A DNA stretch of 64,000 nt. Origin: Hydrogenophaga crassostreae. GTDB taxonomy: Bacteria > Pseudomonadota > Gammaproteobacteria > Burkholderiales > Burkholderiaceae_C. This document shows, in pieces, positions 46,201 to 53,776 of the stretch. The stretch covers positions 3,275,501-3,339,500 of the forward strand of contig NZ_CP017476.1 of NCBI RefSeq assembly GCF_001761385.1, written 5' to 3'. The notes under the pieces were generated by a model. It was given only the letters and a program-made list of their open reading frames with translations, was not told the DNA's origin and ran no database searches. The position numbers were made by a program, and so were the translations under genes. Within the stretch, counting starts at the first letter, position 1; every line of letters begins with the position of its first letter.

Positions 46201-46703
46201 TTGTCTTCATCCAGCAGTTGGGATTTGACATACGTCCGGAGGCGATCCAGGTCGCGCAGGATCAGCAGGATCAATGCAGCTTCAGCCGCGTTGGCATTGA
46301 GATCGGAAACTTGCTGCTCGCCGAACAGCGAGTAGGCGATCGCAGAATAGCCCGCCAGATGGTAGGCAGCGCCCGCAATCGTGCGGTAGAAGCCACGCTC
46401 CTCAGCCTCTGGGGCACCATTGCGAACCAGCGATTCAAAGGCATTGCCGGCGCGCTCGAACGCACGCTGACAAAGAGCCGATGTGCCGTCGAGCTCGCGC
46501 AGTGACAGCGCCGCGCGCAAGATCGAAAAGCCGTGCTCTGCCAGATCGATGTCAATCTGCTCGCCGAGTGGCGGTGCATCCTCCGGCAGCACCCCCGCTT
46601 GACGCATGATCGACCATGCCGCGCCGCGGTCCAGCAGCCGTCCCCAAACACCATCTTGCGTCGCCTTGGTCAGGAAGGCCTGCAGTTCATCACTTGCTTC
46701 CAA
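43227..46703 (-). CDS. hamB: Hachiman HamB, DEAD/DEAH-box helicase
   Basis: A 1158-residue superfamily 2 helicase of the Ski2/Lhr-like type. Walker A is VALPTSAGKTRIAEIAAL, motif Ia LIVTPLRALSAQTE, motif II VVLDEGHLIG, motif III CLSAILPDG, motif IV-like TLIFSTQANW and motif VI NVAGRAGRAF. A 270-residue helical N-terminal part precedes the motor, and there is a long C-terminal extension with a Glu-rich linker (GDEEEEEKIEEEP). The proposed start is TTG inside the end of hamA. In Hachiman, HamB monitors DNA and releases HamA when it meets damage. Confidence 0.88.
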   Translation of the reverse strand: MEASDELQAFLTKATQDGVWGRLLDRGAAWSIMRQAGVLPEDAPPLGEQIDIDLAEHGFSILRAALSLRELDGTSALCQRAFERAGNAFESLVRNGAPEAEERGFYRTIAGAAYHLAGYSAIAYSLFGEQQVSDLNANAAEAALILLILRDLDRLRTYVKSQLLDEDNGDANVSALLEDGEIDSDEAISIVLNTVVCRALAFFDFALQTGEVSLLDTAKELLDTALDLADAAASVSLWWIVRLCRNMLDDLWAHSLHETLPSDPPEGGEERYAELRRLFIASLYARKSAELELWPSQREAAKRSTDVSDDLVVALPTSAGKTRIAEIAALMCLAGGRRVLIVTPLRALSAQTERTFRQTFSPLGFSVSSLYGASGLSAGDEDVLRSMDIIIATPEKLDFALRNDASLIDDIGLVVLDEGHLIGPTEREIRYEILVQKLLRRGDAGTRRIVCLSAILPDGQQLEDLTAWIRSDVEGEPVRSSWRPTRQRFGTLVWQGDAARLNYDLEQQGPFLARFVEQIPPRKPDRTPYPRKTKDLTLFAAWRFAEQGKRTLIFSTQANWVEGYGESAVDLHRRGYLPTLLDDETLVQRALEVGREWLGEQHPAVTCLKLGVAVHHGRLPSPFLRELEALLAKGVLKVIVASPTLSQGLNLNAAVLLVPYLVRSGKVISGEEFANVAGRAGRAFVDVEGLVVHVILDKPTWRLTQWRSLVQSAKARTLQSGLYQIIAEIIERLAREGVLKRADAIEYLSSSREAWKSQSEENLLLGISEPAGDGDEEEEEKIEEEPMSHLIEKLDATVLGLVEALDADSEDLPRLLDEALQGSLWARQIGREDESEQQAHKEILEARANVIWSHTTPDVRKGHYAMGVGLEAGMAIDGMADVLGELLDQADAAALRDDGEELAAILVQLAARLLVIRPFVPDKKNALPADWGDLLKEWVSGTGVNVIGPKNMRIVEDAFAYRLVWALEALRTRRVTLGWSSEIVSGGGAASVETGVPQLMMSMLIRAGLPSRRAAMAAIRTTGTVFVTVSGMREWLASDEIAGLTNAGGFPTPETALLWQRFRDEMLSGEQQKWSVGSGARALSLRAADKAPTAGIYRIEIDAPDGEAWLTSPDYRRVAKFKTRVKGSWRGLLAARLEEGQRSAQIERFGPGKVTWPT

Positions 46704-47469
46704 GATTCATCGCCTCCTCGTAGACTTCGGCAATGAACGCTTGGTGGTCTTCGATGTGAAGGCTGACGACGTGCTGGTTACGGTCATCGCCGGCCTCCTC
46801 CAGATTCTTCTGGAGCTTCGCAGCCGGCGCGTTGCCGGACACGGTGAACAGCATGTGGTCGATGCGATTGGCGCGCAGAGCTTTCAGCCCGACCTCGTCG
46901 CGGATCGTCCGGCCGAGTTCGATATCATCTTTGTCGGCGCTTTCGAGGAGCCGATTCGCGATGAACAGCAAGGAATCCGGCGTGCAGCGGCCGCCGTACC
47001 GGTTCAGGGCTTCACGCGCTTCGGCAATCGTCACGTTGCCAAGGTTCGCTCGGCTTTTCGACTCGCCCTTTAGCAGCCAGAGCTTTTCATCGGGGTCGTA
47101 GCCCACGCCGATGAAATCGTCGCCGCGCATTGCGACCTCGCGCCCATCTTTGAATCGCATCCGCCGGACGGGAATACGAAAGCCCATGTCCTCCTCAACC
47201 AGTTCAGAGGCCAGGATTTCGCCGAGGTCTCCGGAGCGCGCGCGCTTCGACTGCGGCAGCAGCGCCCTCAGAATTTCGGAGGCGCCGTCGTAGCCAAGGC
47301 GGGCGACATCGTCAGCGATCCGGTCAGCCTGGTCGTAGTGCGTCCTGACGGCTTCGCCCAGTTGCGTAAGAACAGCTGCACGGCCGCCATCTTTCTCCGA
47401 GTATGTTCGGAACGTTTTCTTCTTGCTTTTGTCCTTGGTGCCAGCACACCATGCCTTGAACAATGCCAT
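46690..47469 (-). CDS. hamA: Hachiman HamA, DUF1837 nuclease
   Basis: A 259-residue protein from the ATG at 47469, chosen for the strong GGAGGAGGAG site upstream; the longer frame from 47547 lacks one. It carries the DUF1837 pattern: SGDLGEILASELVEE, RDDFIG-type MRGDDFIGVGYD, and LLKGESKSRANLG with Glu-x-Lys. HamA is a PD-(D/E)xK DNase kept inactive by HamB until phage infection. It overlaps hamB by 14 bases. Confidence 0.88.
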   Translation of the reverse strand: MALFKAWCAGTKDKSKKKTFRTYSEKDGGRAAVLTQLGEAVRTHYDQADRIADDVARLGYDGASEILRALLPQSKRARSGDLGEILASELVEEDMGFRIPVRRMRFKDGREVAMRGDDFIGVGYDPDEKLWLLKGESKSRANLGNVTIAEAREALNRYGGRCTPDSLLFIANRLLESADKDDIELGRTIRDEVGLKALRANRIDHMLFTVSGNAPAAKLQKNLEEAGDDRNQHVVSLHIEDHQAFIAEVYEEAMNLGSK

Positions 47470-47543
47470 GTCTCCTCCTCCGTTTTTGTGAGTTCCGGTC
47501 GGGCTGGCTACCCATCGGCCCGCTCCGCTTAACTTCTCGTCCG

Positions 47544-48329
47544 TCATCCCGTCGCCTGCGCAGGCAGTTCAATTTCATATGCCTGGGCGATTCGGGCTAC
47601 CAATTCGGCAACAGCAACGTTGCCAAGCTGCAGCGCTTTCGGGTCAATGGAGGGGTCGGCCGCGACGGCAACAAGGAAACGCGTCATGTCGTCGCCGATC
47701 TTCTTGTCGAGCGGAATTCGTGTGGCCGGCGCCAGCAGTTGCGAAAGTCGCAGCACGTCGTTGAGGTGCTTGCGCACGTCCTTCGCATCCACCTTGGCGC
47801 CCAGCTCTTTCCGCGCAGTCAATTCCAGCCACGCGATGCCCTTGAGCGGGATCAGGCGGTCTTCGCCGACCCAGGGCAGGCCATCGACTTCGCGGCGGCC
47901 CGCCATGATGAAGGCGTAGTAGGTCTCGTCCAGCAAAATGGCTGACAAGCTGGACACGGCTTCGTCTAGTGGTATCGGTGTCAGCTGACTGCCTTCGGCC
48001 GGTTGCAATCCGTCGGGAGCTCGCGCAAACAATTCGACCATCGCCGGGTAGAGATCATCAGCGGGCTTCTGGAACCGGTAAAAGATGGGTTTTCCTGTGT
48101 CGCTGGCCTGGCGAATTTCGTAGCCGCCGTCCTCGACGAATTTCCAGAAGGCCTCACCAAACGCCAGCGTCAGGGCTTCCACATGCAGGACGATGTCCAG
48201 GTCTTTGGTGGCGCGGAACTCCAGCCCCGCCTCTTCCATCGTCAGGCTCGCGGCTGTGCCGCCAATCAGGACGTACTGATCGACGTATGCCGCGAAACGC
48301 TCCTGGAAAATTTCCAACCCTCTCACCAT
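47544..48329 (-). CDS. AbiEii-like nucleotidyltransferase toxin, second system
   Basis: A 261-residue nucleotidyltransferase-like protein with VLIGGTAASLT (residues 20-30) and TKDLDIVL with Asp43 and Asp45. It differs from the toxin at 25867 in sequence and length. It follows the HTH gene with a seven-base overlap, as in type IV toxin-antitoxin pairs. It could be a toxin or a small-molecule modifier; the context favours a toxin. Confidence 0.75.
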   Translation of the reverse strand: MVRGLEIFQERFAAYVDQYVLIGGTAASLTMEEAGLEFRATKDLDIVLHVEALTLAFGEAFWKFVEDGGYEIRQASDTGKPIFYRFQKPADDLYPAMVELFARAPDGLQPAEGSQLTPIPLDEAVSSLSAILLDETYYAFIMAGRREVDGLPWVGEDRLIPLKGIAWLELTARKELGAKVDAKDVRKHLNDVLRLSQLLAPATRIPLDKKIGDDMTRFLVAVAADPSIDPKALQLGNVAVAELVARIAQAYEIELPAQATG

Positions 48330-49318
48330 GGAAGTTGTCCTTTCAGTTCGTCCAGTGCGAGCTGGATTCGGTCATCGGCGTTCTCCTGCAGGCTGAGCGT
48401 CAGCGAGAGCGGGTCCACCGTGTTGGCGTCTGGCACCAACGCCGGGCTGTAGCTCCACAGCTGCCATTCTTGGGCGCCCGCTTCGGGCTCAGGCAACTCG
48501 CGAACGCCGGCATCCGTCGCAGCCTTCCAGTCGGCGGCGGTTAACGCATACACCGGCCATTTCGGCTCGGTCATCATGGAATAGCGCGCGAGCGCACTCA
48601 GACCCGCGAGGCGGCTGAGTCGGTGTGCTGCGACCCCGTGGGCTGCCACCCAGACTGTGCGCCTAACCGGCGTTCGCAGTGCGGGCTTCGCACGCTCCCA
48701 GACCTGCTCTGGTGGGAGATCCATTCGCAGCCAGCGCGAGCGGCCGACCGTGTGCACGGCAGCCAGCCCGGCCGCAGTCAGCTCCTTGACCGCGCGCGAC
48801 AGTGTCATGGGCGTGTAGCCCAGCGCGGCCGCAACCCTGGAAGGCTGCCAATCGGGTTGCCACGGCTGACGCAGCAAAGCGGTGATCAGCATGGCTTGCG
48901 CGGATGGGCTCAGCGCCGCTTCCGTGGCCGGAGTGCGCTGCCGAAAATACTCACGCAGATCCAGCCCCAGATCCGGCAGATAGAGTTGGTTGCCCGGCAC
49001 GATGAACGGGACCTTTTGCTCGATCAAGCGCCGACGCTCATAGGATGCCAGGGCATCGGTGACGTAGACCGCTGGCTGACCGGCCAAGGCCTTGACCTTG
49101 TCCAGCCATGTGCGGACGTCGCTGAGGGATTGCTTGGCCTCTCCGCGCCCGATCGCCAACACAACGGGGTGCCCCAGCAGCTCTAGCTCGCTGAACTGGA
49201 AGACGTCGCGAAGGAAGTACGGTAGTTCGTTTGCACGCGCCCACGGCTTCACGCGTGACGCATCAATGCCCAGGACCTCTTGGAGGTAGTGCAGAACGGC
49301 GGTGACGAGGATCGGCAA
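48323..49318 (-). CDS. Helix-turn-helix antitoxin/repressor of the second AbiE-like pair
   Basis: A 331-residue protein. Its clearest part is a winged helix in the middle: QPSRVAAALGYTPMTLSRAVKELTAAGLAAVHTVGRSRWL. It is followed by a C-terminal region similar in plan to AbiEi-type antitoxins. The proposed start is TTG at 49318; this is not certain. The nearby 56-base palindromic region between it and the divergent gene is a likely binding site. It overlaps the toxin gene downstream. Confidence 0.7.
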   Translation of the reverse strand: MPILVTAVLHYLQEVLGIDASRVKPWARANELPYFLRDVFQFSELELLGHPVVLAIGRGEAKQSLSDVRTWLDKVKALAGQPAVYVTDALASYERRRLIEQKVPFIVPGNQLYLPDLGLDLREYFRQRTPATEAALSPSAQAMLITALLRQPWQPDWQPSRVAAALGYTPMTLSRAVKELTAAGLAAVHTVGRSRWLRMDLPPEQVWERAKPALRTPVRRTVWVAAHGVAAHRLSRLAGLSALARYSMMTEPKWPVYALTAADWKAATDAGVRELPEPEAGAQEWQLWSYSPALVPDANTVDPLSLTLSLQENADDRIQLALDELKGQLPW

Positions 49319-49330
49319 GGTTCACTCTAT

Positions 49331-49386
49331 ATAACTTTGTTTTTGCACGATAACACAATAGTTGTTATCGTGCAAAATGAAGTTAT
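49331..49386. promoter_or_regulatory. Large inverted repeat between divergent genes, probable operator
   Basis: TTTTGCACGATAACA (49341-49355) and its exact reverse complement (49363-49377) have a seven-base centre. Outer arms ATAACTT (49331-49337) and AAGTTAT (49380-49386) extend it with a one-base offset. It covers the promoter region of both neighbouring genes. Confidence 0.82.
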
Positions 49387-49445
49387 CATTGCGCTGTCAA
49401 CTGTTACCCGGCGCTACGCCGAGCCGTCCCACGAAGGAGCCCAAC

Positions 49446-50219
49446 ATGATTGGAACAAGGACTCGCTATTCTCTCGCTCAGTTCTTGGAGCTCCAGGAGC
49501 CCATGATGTCCGTCGTGCTGCTCAGCAAGTACGGCGTGCAACACCTGTCGTTGTCGCGAGACCAGTTGCTGTATGGGCTCTTGAGCACGATACGCGGGCT
49601 TGACGAACGCCCCCTGATGCTTGTGCTGGCCGAAGTCGTGGCCACCAAGGGTGACCTGCGCGCAAGAGTGAGTCCGAAGCACCGATTCGACGAGCGTCTG
49701 CACGACCTAACGCAATGCCTGCTCCTGGATGGCTATATTGTGGAAGACGCGAAGCTCGTGCAGGTTGACCCGTCGATTGCAGATGCGGCCCCGCTGGAAG
49801 ACGACCTGATCATGGCGCTGCAGAACTCGGGAGTACCACGCGCGCAGGAGATCATGGCAAAGATCGGTGATTCGGCCCATTCCTTTCGCGCGATCCCGCC
49901 CGACTACAACGCGGCACTCGTGAACGCCCGTGTCGCACTGGAGACGCTAGCGGCGGACGTTGCCGCCGACGTGGCTTCACACGCGCAAGTTCCCACGTCC
50001 TACAACCCGTCGAAATGGGGCGAAGTGCTGGCGTTCCTGCGTACGAGCGGCGAGGTCACGCCCGAAGAAGAAAAGGGCTTGGCAGGTGTATTCGGATTTC
50101 TGAGTCCGGGAGCCCATCGCCCGGTAGGTATTCCAGATGATCAGATGACCCGCCTTGGCCGCTCCTTCGCGCTCAACATGTGCTGGTTCCTACTAAAGAA
50201 CCATCTCGCATCCAAATGA
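49446..50219 (+). CDS. HEPN/Abi_C-like protein of unknown function
   Basis: A 257-residue protein with AAGGAG before the ATG at 49446. The C-terminal half is helical: YNAALVNARVALETLAADVAADV, GEVLAFLRTSGEVTPEEEKGLAGVFGFLSPGAHRPVG and SFALNMCWFLLKNHL. This layout, with a Ser-Pro-Gly-Ala-His element, resembles HEPN or Abi_C domains of abortive-infection proteins. It lies divergent from the type IV toxin-antitoxin pair and shares its operator. Confidence 0.6.
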   Translation: MIGTRTRYSLAQFLELQEPMMSVVLLSKYGVQHLSLSRDQLLYGLLSTIRGLDERPLMLVLAEVVATKGDLRARVSPKHRFDERLHDLTQCLLLDGYIVEDAKLVQVDPSIADAAPLEDDLIMALQNSGVPRAQEIMAKIGDSAHSFRAIPPDYNAALVNARVALETLAADVAADVASHAQVPTSYNPSKWGEVLAFLRTSGEVTPEEEKGLAGVFGFLSPGAHRPVGIPDDQMTRLGRSFALNMCWFLLKNHLASK

Positions 50220-50652
50220 CGCTGTGTGCTTGAAGCACCGGCCGAGCGATCAGCGCCTCATTGGTACTAGCATTCCTGCATATTCGCCAATAGTGTGATC
50301 TTTACTGTGCAGTGAACATTACCCTTCGCGTCTCGGCGTCCCGCCGCCGGGCTCGCGGGCTGCGCCCCGGGCTTCGTGCCGAATCCCGGCCATCCGGCTT
50401 TGATCCCTGACGTCTCCGCGGCGTGGCCGCTGCGCGCTCCGCTTGCCGGGCTGTTGTGGTTTGCGGGGGTGGCGGTCTTGCTGTGCCCTTTCAACCTACC
50501 ACGCACGTTCTCGCCGTCAAGGGCTGCGCGTGCCTTGCACGCTTGCGTCCTGGCGGCCGTCTCTGGCTGCGCCTCCGACCCCTGACCGCTTGCGCTGCGG
50601 CGTGGGTGGCCGGTTCCGGGCAATCCCGCCCGATTCCGAACCGGAGCCGATC
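50220..50652 (+). ncRNA. Long GC-rich leader of radC, possible radC-type RNA motif
   Basis: No gene is seen in these 433 bases. The block 50506-50629 shares its first 17 bases (CGTTCTCGCCGTCAAGG) and its last 12 (GGGCAATCCCGC) with 52055-52166 before the DUF2958 gene. An upstream part (50356-50447) shares exact 14- and 18-base blocks with the DUF736 leader. Repeated GC-rich leaders upstream of radC-type genes suggest a structured RNA. Confidence 0.45.
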
Positions 50653-51174
50653 ATGTCGCAGCTGTCTTCCCTGTCGTTCACGTCTTCCATCGATTCCTCC
50701 CTGCTCGTCCGTGATGTCGCGGGCAGCTACCGTCCGGCCGATCCGGCTGAGGTGCTGCAGGCCGCGCTGCGGGTTCTGGAGGGCCAGTTGCGCGGCACCG
50801 AGATGCTGTCGTCGCCGCAGGCTGTGCGCGACTTCCTGCGCATCAAGCTGGGCACGCTGGAGCACGAGGTGTTCGCGGTGATCCACCTGGACGCCCAACA
50901 CCGGGTCATCGAGTACGTCGAGATGTTCCGCGGCACCGTGACCCAGACATCGGTCTATCCGCGCGAGGTGGTCAAGGAAGCCATGGCACACAACACAGCG
51001 GCCATCGTTCTGGTCCACAACCACCCGTCGGGCGTGGCTGAGCCCTCTCGGGCCGATGAGTATTTGACCCAGACCATCAAGAGCGCGCTATCGCTGGTGG
51101 ATGTGCGGGTCATCGATCACCTGATCGTGGCCGGGCCGACGATCCTGTCCTTCGCAGAACGCGGGCTGATCTGA
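50653..51174 (+). CDS. radC: RadC-like JAB-domain protein of the mobile element
   Basis: A 173-residue protein with the JAB/MPN metal motif: Glu in EVFAVIHLD, HNHPSGVAEPSRADEYLT for His-x-His and Asp. VSVYPREVVKEAM-type sequence TSVYPREVVKEAMAHNTAAIVLVHN is standard. RadC proteins on ICEs and plasmids are common; their role is not settled despite the name. It is one of the conserved genes of Tn4371-like elements. The ATG at 50653 lies after a long leader. Confidence 0.9.
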   Translation: MSQLSSLSFTSSIDSSLLVRDVAGSYRPADPAEVLQAALRVLEGQLRGTEMLSSPQAVRDFLRIKLGTLEHEVFAVIHLDAQHRVIEYVEMFRGTVTQTSVYPREVVKEAMAHNTAAIVLVHNHPSGVAEPSRADEYLTQTIKSALSLVDVRVIDHLIVAGPTILSFAERGLI

Positions 51175-51184
51175 GCCCACACAA

Positions 51185-51207
51185 CCGGGAGCCACACCGG
51201 CTCCCGG
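51185..51207 (+). terminator. Hairpin after radC
   Basis: CCGGGAGCC (51185-51193) and GGCTCCCGG (51199-51207) form a perfect nine-base stem with a five-base loop. The tail ATCTTGGTTT is a weak U tract. Confidence 0.65.
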
Positions 51208-51429
51208 ATCTTGGTTTCCTGCCCAACAGCGTGCCACCGCACAGTGGCACGAGCACTTCATGACTTCAAAGCCAGAGACGGTGGGGCTTCCTCCGTCCGC
51301 CTCGCACCGACATCCGCATCGAGCCAGCTACGCTGGAGAACGCCTGACTGGGTTGAAGACGCCATGCATCCGAACGAGGATCGAACGCTGTTCCGTCACC
51401 CCGCTTTGACGCGGAGTTTCGGAGAGCGA

Positions 51430-51984
51430 ATGCGCGTCATCAACCCCTCGCCCAATTCCATGAACCACCAAGGCATCAGTGAAATCTCCTTTGAAGAAAC
51501 CTACAGCGTGCCGCCCGAGCAGACGGCCCGGGCGCTGTTCTCCAGGCTCCCGCATGGGAGCGACTATGCGCAAAGGCTGATCGAATGCCTGGCGACCGGG
51601 TATCTGGTCGCCGTTGTCGAGTCCATCTGCATCCGCGAGATGCAACGGCACGTGGATGCCGTCTCGGAAGTCGTGGTGGGCCGGACGATCGAGCTGGAGC
51701 ACAAGGGGCCGATCCCGCCGGGATCAACCCTGAAGCTGCGGGGATGGGTTGAACGCCTGGGAGAGCGCAGCGCGAAGTTCTTCGTTCAGGCATCCGACGA
51801 CCACGAAGTGGTTTGCGAAGGTTCCGTCATTCTGGTGGTGGCGCCACGAGTGTCGATGGAGTCGCGCATTGCCGTGAAAGTGGGGGCGCTCGCAACGAAA
51901 TCAGACAGAGACTCGGTTGACAGCGCTCCCGACTGGCGTACTCCGTCTGAGTCACTCTGTCGCCCGGAGTCGCAGGTTTCCTGA
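51430..51984 (+). CDS. Hotdog-fold thioesterase, FlK-like
   Basis: A 184-residue protein from an ATG with GGAG upstream; in-frame ATGs at 51364 and 51460 are alternatives. The core, EISFEETYSVPPEQTARALF, VAVVESICIREMQRHVD, IELEHKGPIPPGSTLKLRG and FFVQASDDHEVVCEGSVILVV, follows the fluoroacetyl-CoA thioesterase-like (FlK) layout with Glu and His positions. It is cargo within the mobile element and not part of the transfer core. Substrate unknown. Confidence 0.65.
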   Translation: MRVINPSPNSMNHQGISEISFEETYSVPPEQTARALFSRLPHGSDYAQRLIECLATGYLVAVVESICIREMQRHVDAVSEVVVGRTIELEHKGPIPPGSTLKLRGWVERLGERSAKFFVQASDDHEVVCEGSVILVVAPRVSMESRIAVKVGALATKSDRDSVDSAPDWRTPSESLCRPESQVS

Positions 51985-52054
51985 ACGCGCTCCGCCCAAT
52001 CGGAGCATCTGGGCCGTGGAGGTCTGGCTTGCTGTTGCACCCAGCGTGCCACGT

Positions 52055-52166
52055 CGTTCTCGCCGTCAAGGTCGGCGCGCATTCGCGCTGCGCTGGCGGC
52101 CGGCGGCCGTCTTCGAACTTTGACCGCTGCGCTGCGCCGTGACCCGGAGGCTGCGGGCAATCCCGC
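52055..52166 (+). ncRNA. Leader related to the radC leader, before DUF2958 gene
   Basis: A 112-base block that begins and ends with the same 17- and 12-base sequences as 50506-50629, and shares GGCGGCCGTC and TGACCGC inside. It ends seven bases before the DUF2958 ATG. A structured leader RNA is inferred from the repetition. Confidence 0.45.
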
Positions 52167-52173
52167 GTTCATC

Positions 52174-52521
52174 ATGAACGCACTCATCACCGACGAGCAG
52201 CACGTGCTGCTGCTGGCCAACGGTCGCGAATCGTTGCAGAACCCTGACTTCGACCCGGCGCCCGTGGTCAAGCTGCTCACACCCGACGCCGGCGCAACCT
52301 GGCTGCTGACCGAGATCGACCCGGACGACCATGACCACTCTTTCGGTCTGTGCGACCTGGGCCTGGGGGCGCCCGAGCTGGGGTGGGTCAGTCTGCGGGA
52401 GTTGGCGACCGTGCGTGGTCGGCTCGGGTTGCCGGTTGAGCGCGATCTGCACTTTCGCGCCGAGAAGCGCCTGAGCGCCTATGCGCGGAACGCGCGGCTG
52501 GCCGGACGCATCGTTGTCTGA
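52174..52521 (+). CDS. DUF2958 protein, first copy
   Basis: A 115-residue protein beginning MNALITDEQHVLLLANGRES, with PVVKLLTPDAGATWLLTEIDPDD, FGLCDLGLGAPELGWVSLREL and LPVERDLHFRAEKRLSAYA. DUF2958 proteins occur mainly on conjugative elements and have no assigned function. A second copy lies at 59519-59872. A GC hairpin with a short T run follows. Confidence 0.87.
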   Translation: MNALITDEQHVLLLANGRESLQNPDFDPAPVVKLLTPDAGATWLLTEIDPDDHDHSFGLCDLGLGAPELGWVSLRELATVRGRLGLPVERDLHFRAEKRLSAYARNARLAGRIVV

Positions 52522-52528
52522 CCGGCCA

Positions 52529-52555
52529 CCAGGGCGCCACGGACGCCCTGGTTTT
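52529..52555 (+). terminator. Rho-independent terminator of the DUF2958 gene
   Basis: CCAGGGCG (52529-52536) pairs with CGCCCTGG (52544-52551), followed by TTTT. Confidence 0.7.
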
Positions 52556-52575
52556 CAGGTTTTCAGGTTTTCAGG
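52552..52575. repeat. Three tandem copies of TTTTCAGG
   Basis: The eight-base unit TTTTCAGG is repeated exactly three times right after the hairpin. The last copy overlaps the 3' end of the convergent gene, whose stop is at 52571. Confidence 0.9.
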
Positions 52576-53239
52576 GGTTCAGCAGATCCGGCAGGCAGTC
52601 GGCGAACGCCGGCTGGATCTTGCTCATCGGCTTGACGATGGATTCGTCGCCGGTGAGCACCGCCATCGTCATGCCGGTCATGGTGCTCAGACCGTTGGAG
52701 TTGCGCAGCACCTGCAAGGCCAGGTGCACGGGAAAACCATCGGCGCTGCGTCGCAGCGGGTGGATGCCGCCGTGGACGAAGGAGTTCATGGCGTTCCAGG
52801 ACACGTCCTTGAACTGGGTCAACATCAGGTGGGCCGCGGCAGGCACACTCTGCCCGACCCGCTTGCCGATCTGCTCGATCATTTCCTTTGCGCTGGGCAG
52901 GTTCTTGGCAGCCTGTTCGGTTTCGAGCGTGAGCGGGGCCGACAGCTTCTCGATGGCGGCATCGCTTGCAGCATAGATGAGCCACATCGAGCGGGTCAGG
53001 GCTTCGAACTGCAGCCGCATCAAGCTGACCGCCGAGGTCGGCAGTCCCAGCGCCATCAAGGCACGCAAGGCGGTCCCGTGCTCCATGGCCACCACGCACA
53101 TGCCCAGAGCGGCCTCGCCACGCGCAGACCCGTCGAACTCGACATCGTCGAGCAGCTCGTTCAGCCGTTCGTTCAAGGCATCCGAGCGCAGCAGCATCTG
53201 TTCCAGGGGATCGGGGTGGTTCTGGTCTTTCTCGGTCAT
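52571..53239 (-). CDS. DUF6988-like hypothetical protein
   Basis: A 222-residue, mostly helical, acidic protein starting MTEKDQNHPDPLEQMLLRSD. GTALRALMALGLPTSAVSLMRLQFEALTRSMWLIYAA and NSFVHGGIHPLRR are helical segments that recall DUF6988/HEPN-like proteins of mobile elements. A longer frame starts at 53266, but the ATG at 53239 gives the more usual start. Function unknown. Confidence 0.65.
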   Translation of the reverse strand: MTEKDQNHPDPLEQMLLRSDALNERLNELLDDVEFDGSARGEAALGMCVVAMEHGTALRALMALGLPTSAVSLMRLQFEALTRSMWLIYAASDAAIEKLSAPLTLETEQAAKNLPSAKEMIEQIGKRVGQSVPAAAHLMLTQFKDVSWNAMNSFVHGGIHPLRRSADGFPVHLALQVLRNSNGLSTMTGMTMAVLTGDESIVKPMSKIQPAFADCLPDLLNP

Positions 53240-53519
53240 GTCGCCATCGTAGACCGCTAAGTGCAACCGGGCGTCGCCGGCCCTGTCGATATGGCCGGCC
53301 GCGCTGTCGTGCTGCGCACCGAGCCTCCGGTCCCTGCAGTCACGCGGTCTCGTCCCTGGCGGGCTTCCATCGTTCCCTTCCCTCCGGTCGGCTGTCGCCT
53401 TCGGCCCGGCTTGGCTGCCGGTCCTGCGCGCTGCGCTTGCGTAGGGTCAGCGCCATCTGCGGCCAAGGGGCCACTGGCGCCCTCTTCCCTCGTCCATCAC
53501 CACTTCCGCGACCGTAGCC

Positions 53520-53619
53520 CGCCGCCCGGCGCCGTCAAGGCGCGCCAGGCCGTGTCCTCGGCTGCGCCTGCGGGCCGCACCAGCCCAGGCGCTTGCCTCC
53601 TTGACGGCGCCGGGCGGCG
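53520..53619 (+). ncRNA. Very strong hairpin in the DUF932 leader
   Basis: Twenty-one-base perfect arms (53520-53540 and 53599-53619, the first beginning CGCCGCCCGGCGCC) enclose a 58-base loop. It sits about 160 bases before the DUF932 gene, within a 530-base GC-rich gap (53240-53776) that has no gene I can support. Confidence 0.65.
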
Positions 53620-53776
53620 CGCTCCTTGGGTCGCGGGCGATGAACTCAGGAAAGACGGTGGCGACGGGGCCGGCCCAGGTCTCTGCGCCGACCCCACCGG
53701 AAGACCCGCAGAGGGCTCCGAATCTAGGAATCCGGTGGGGGGTTTTCAACAGCCAGCTTCATTTGGAGAAATGACC

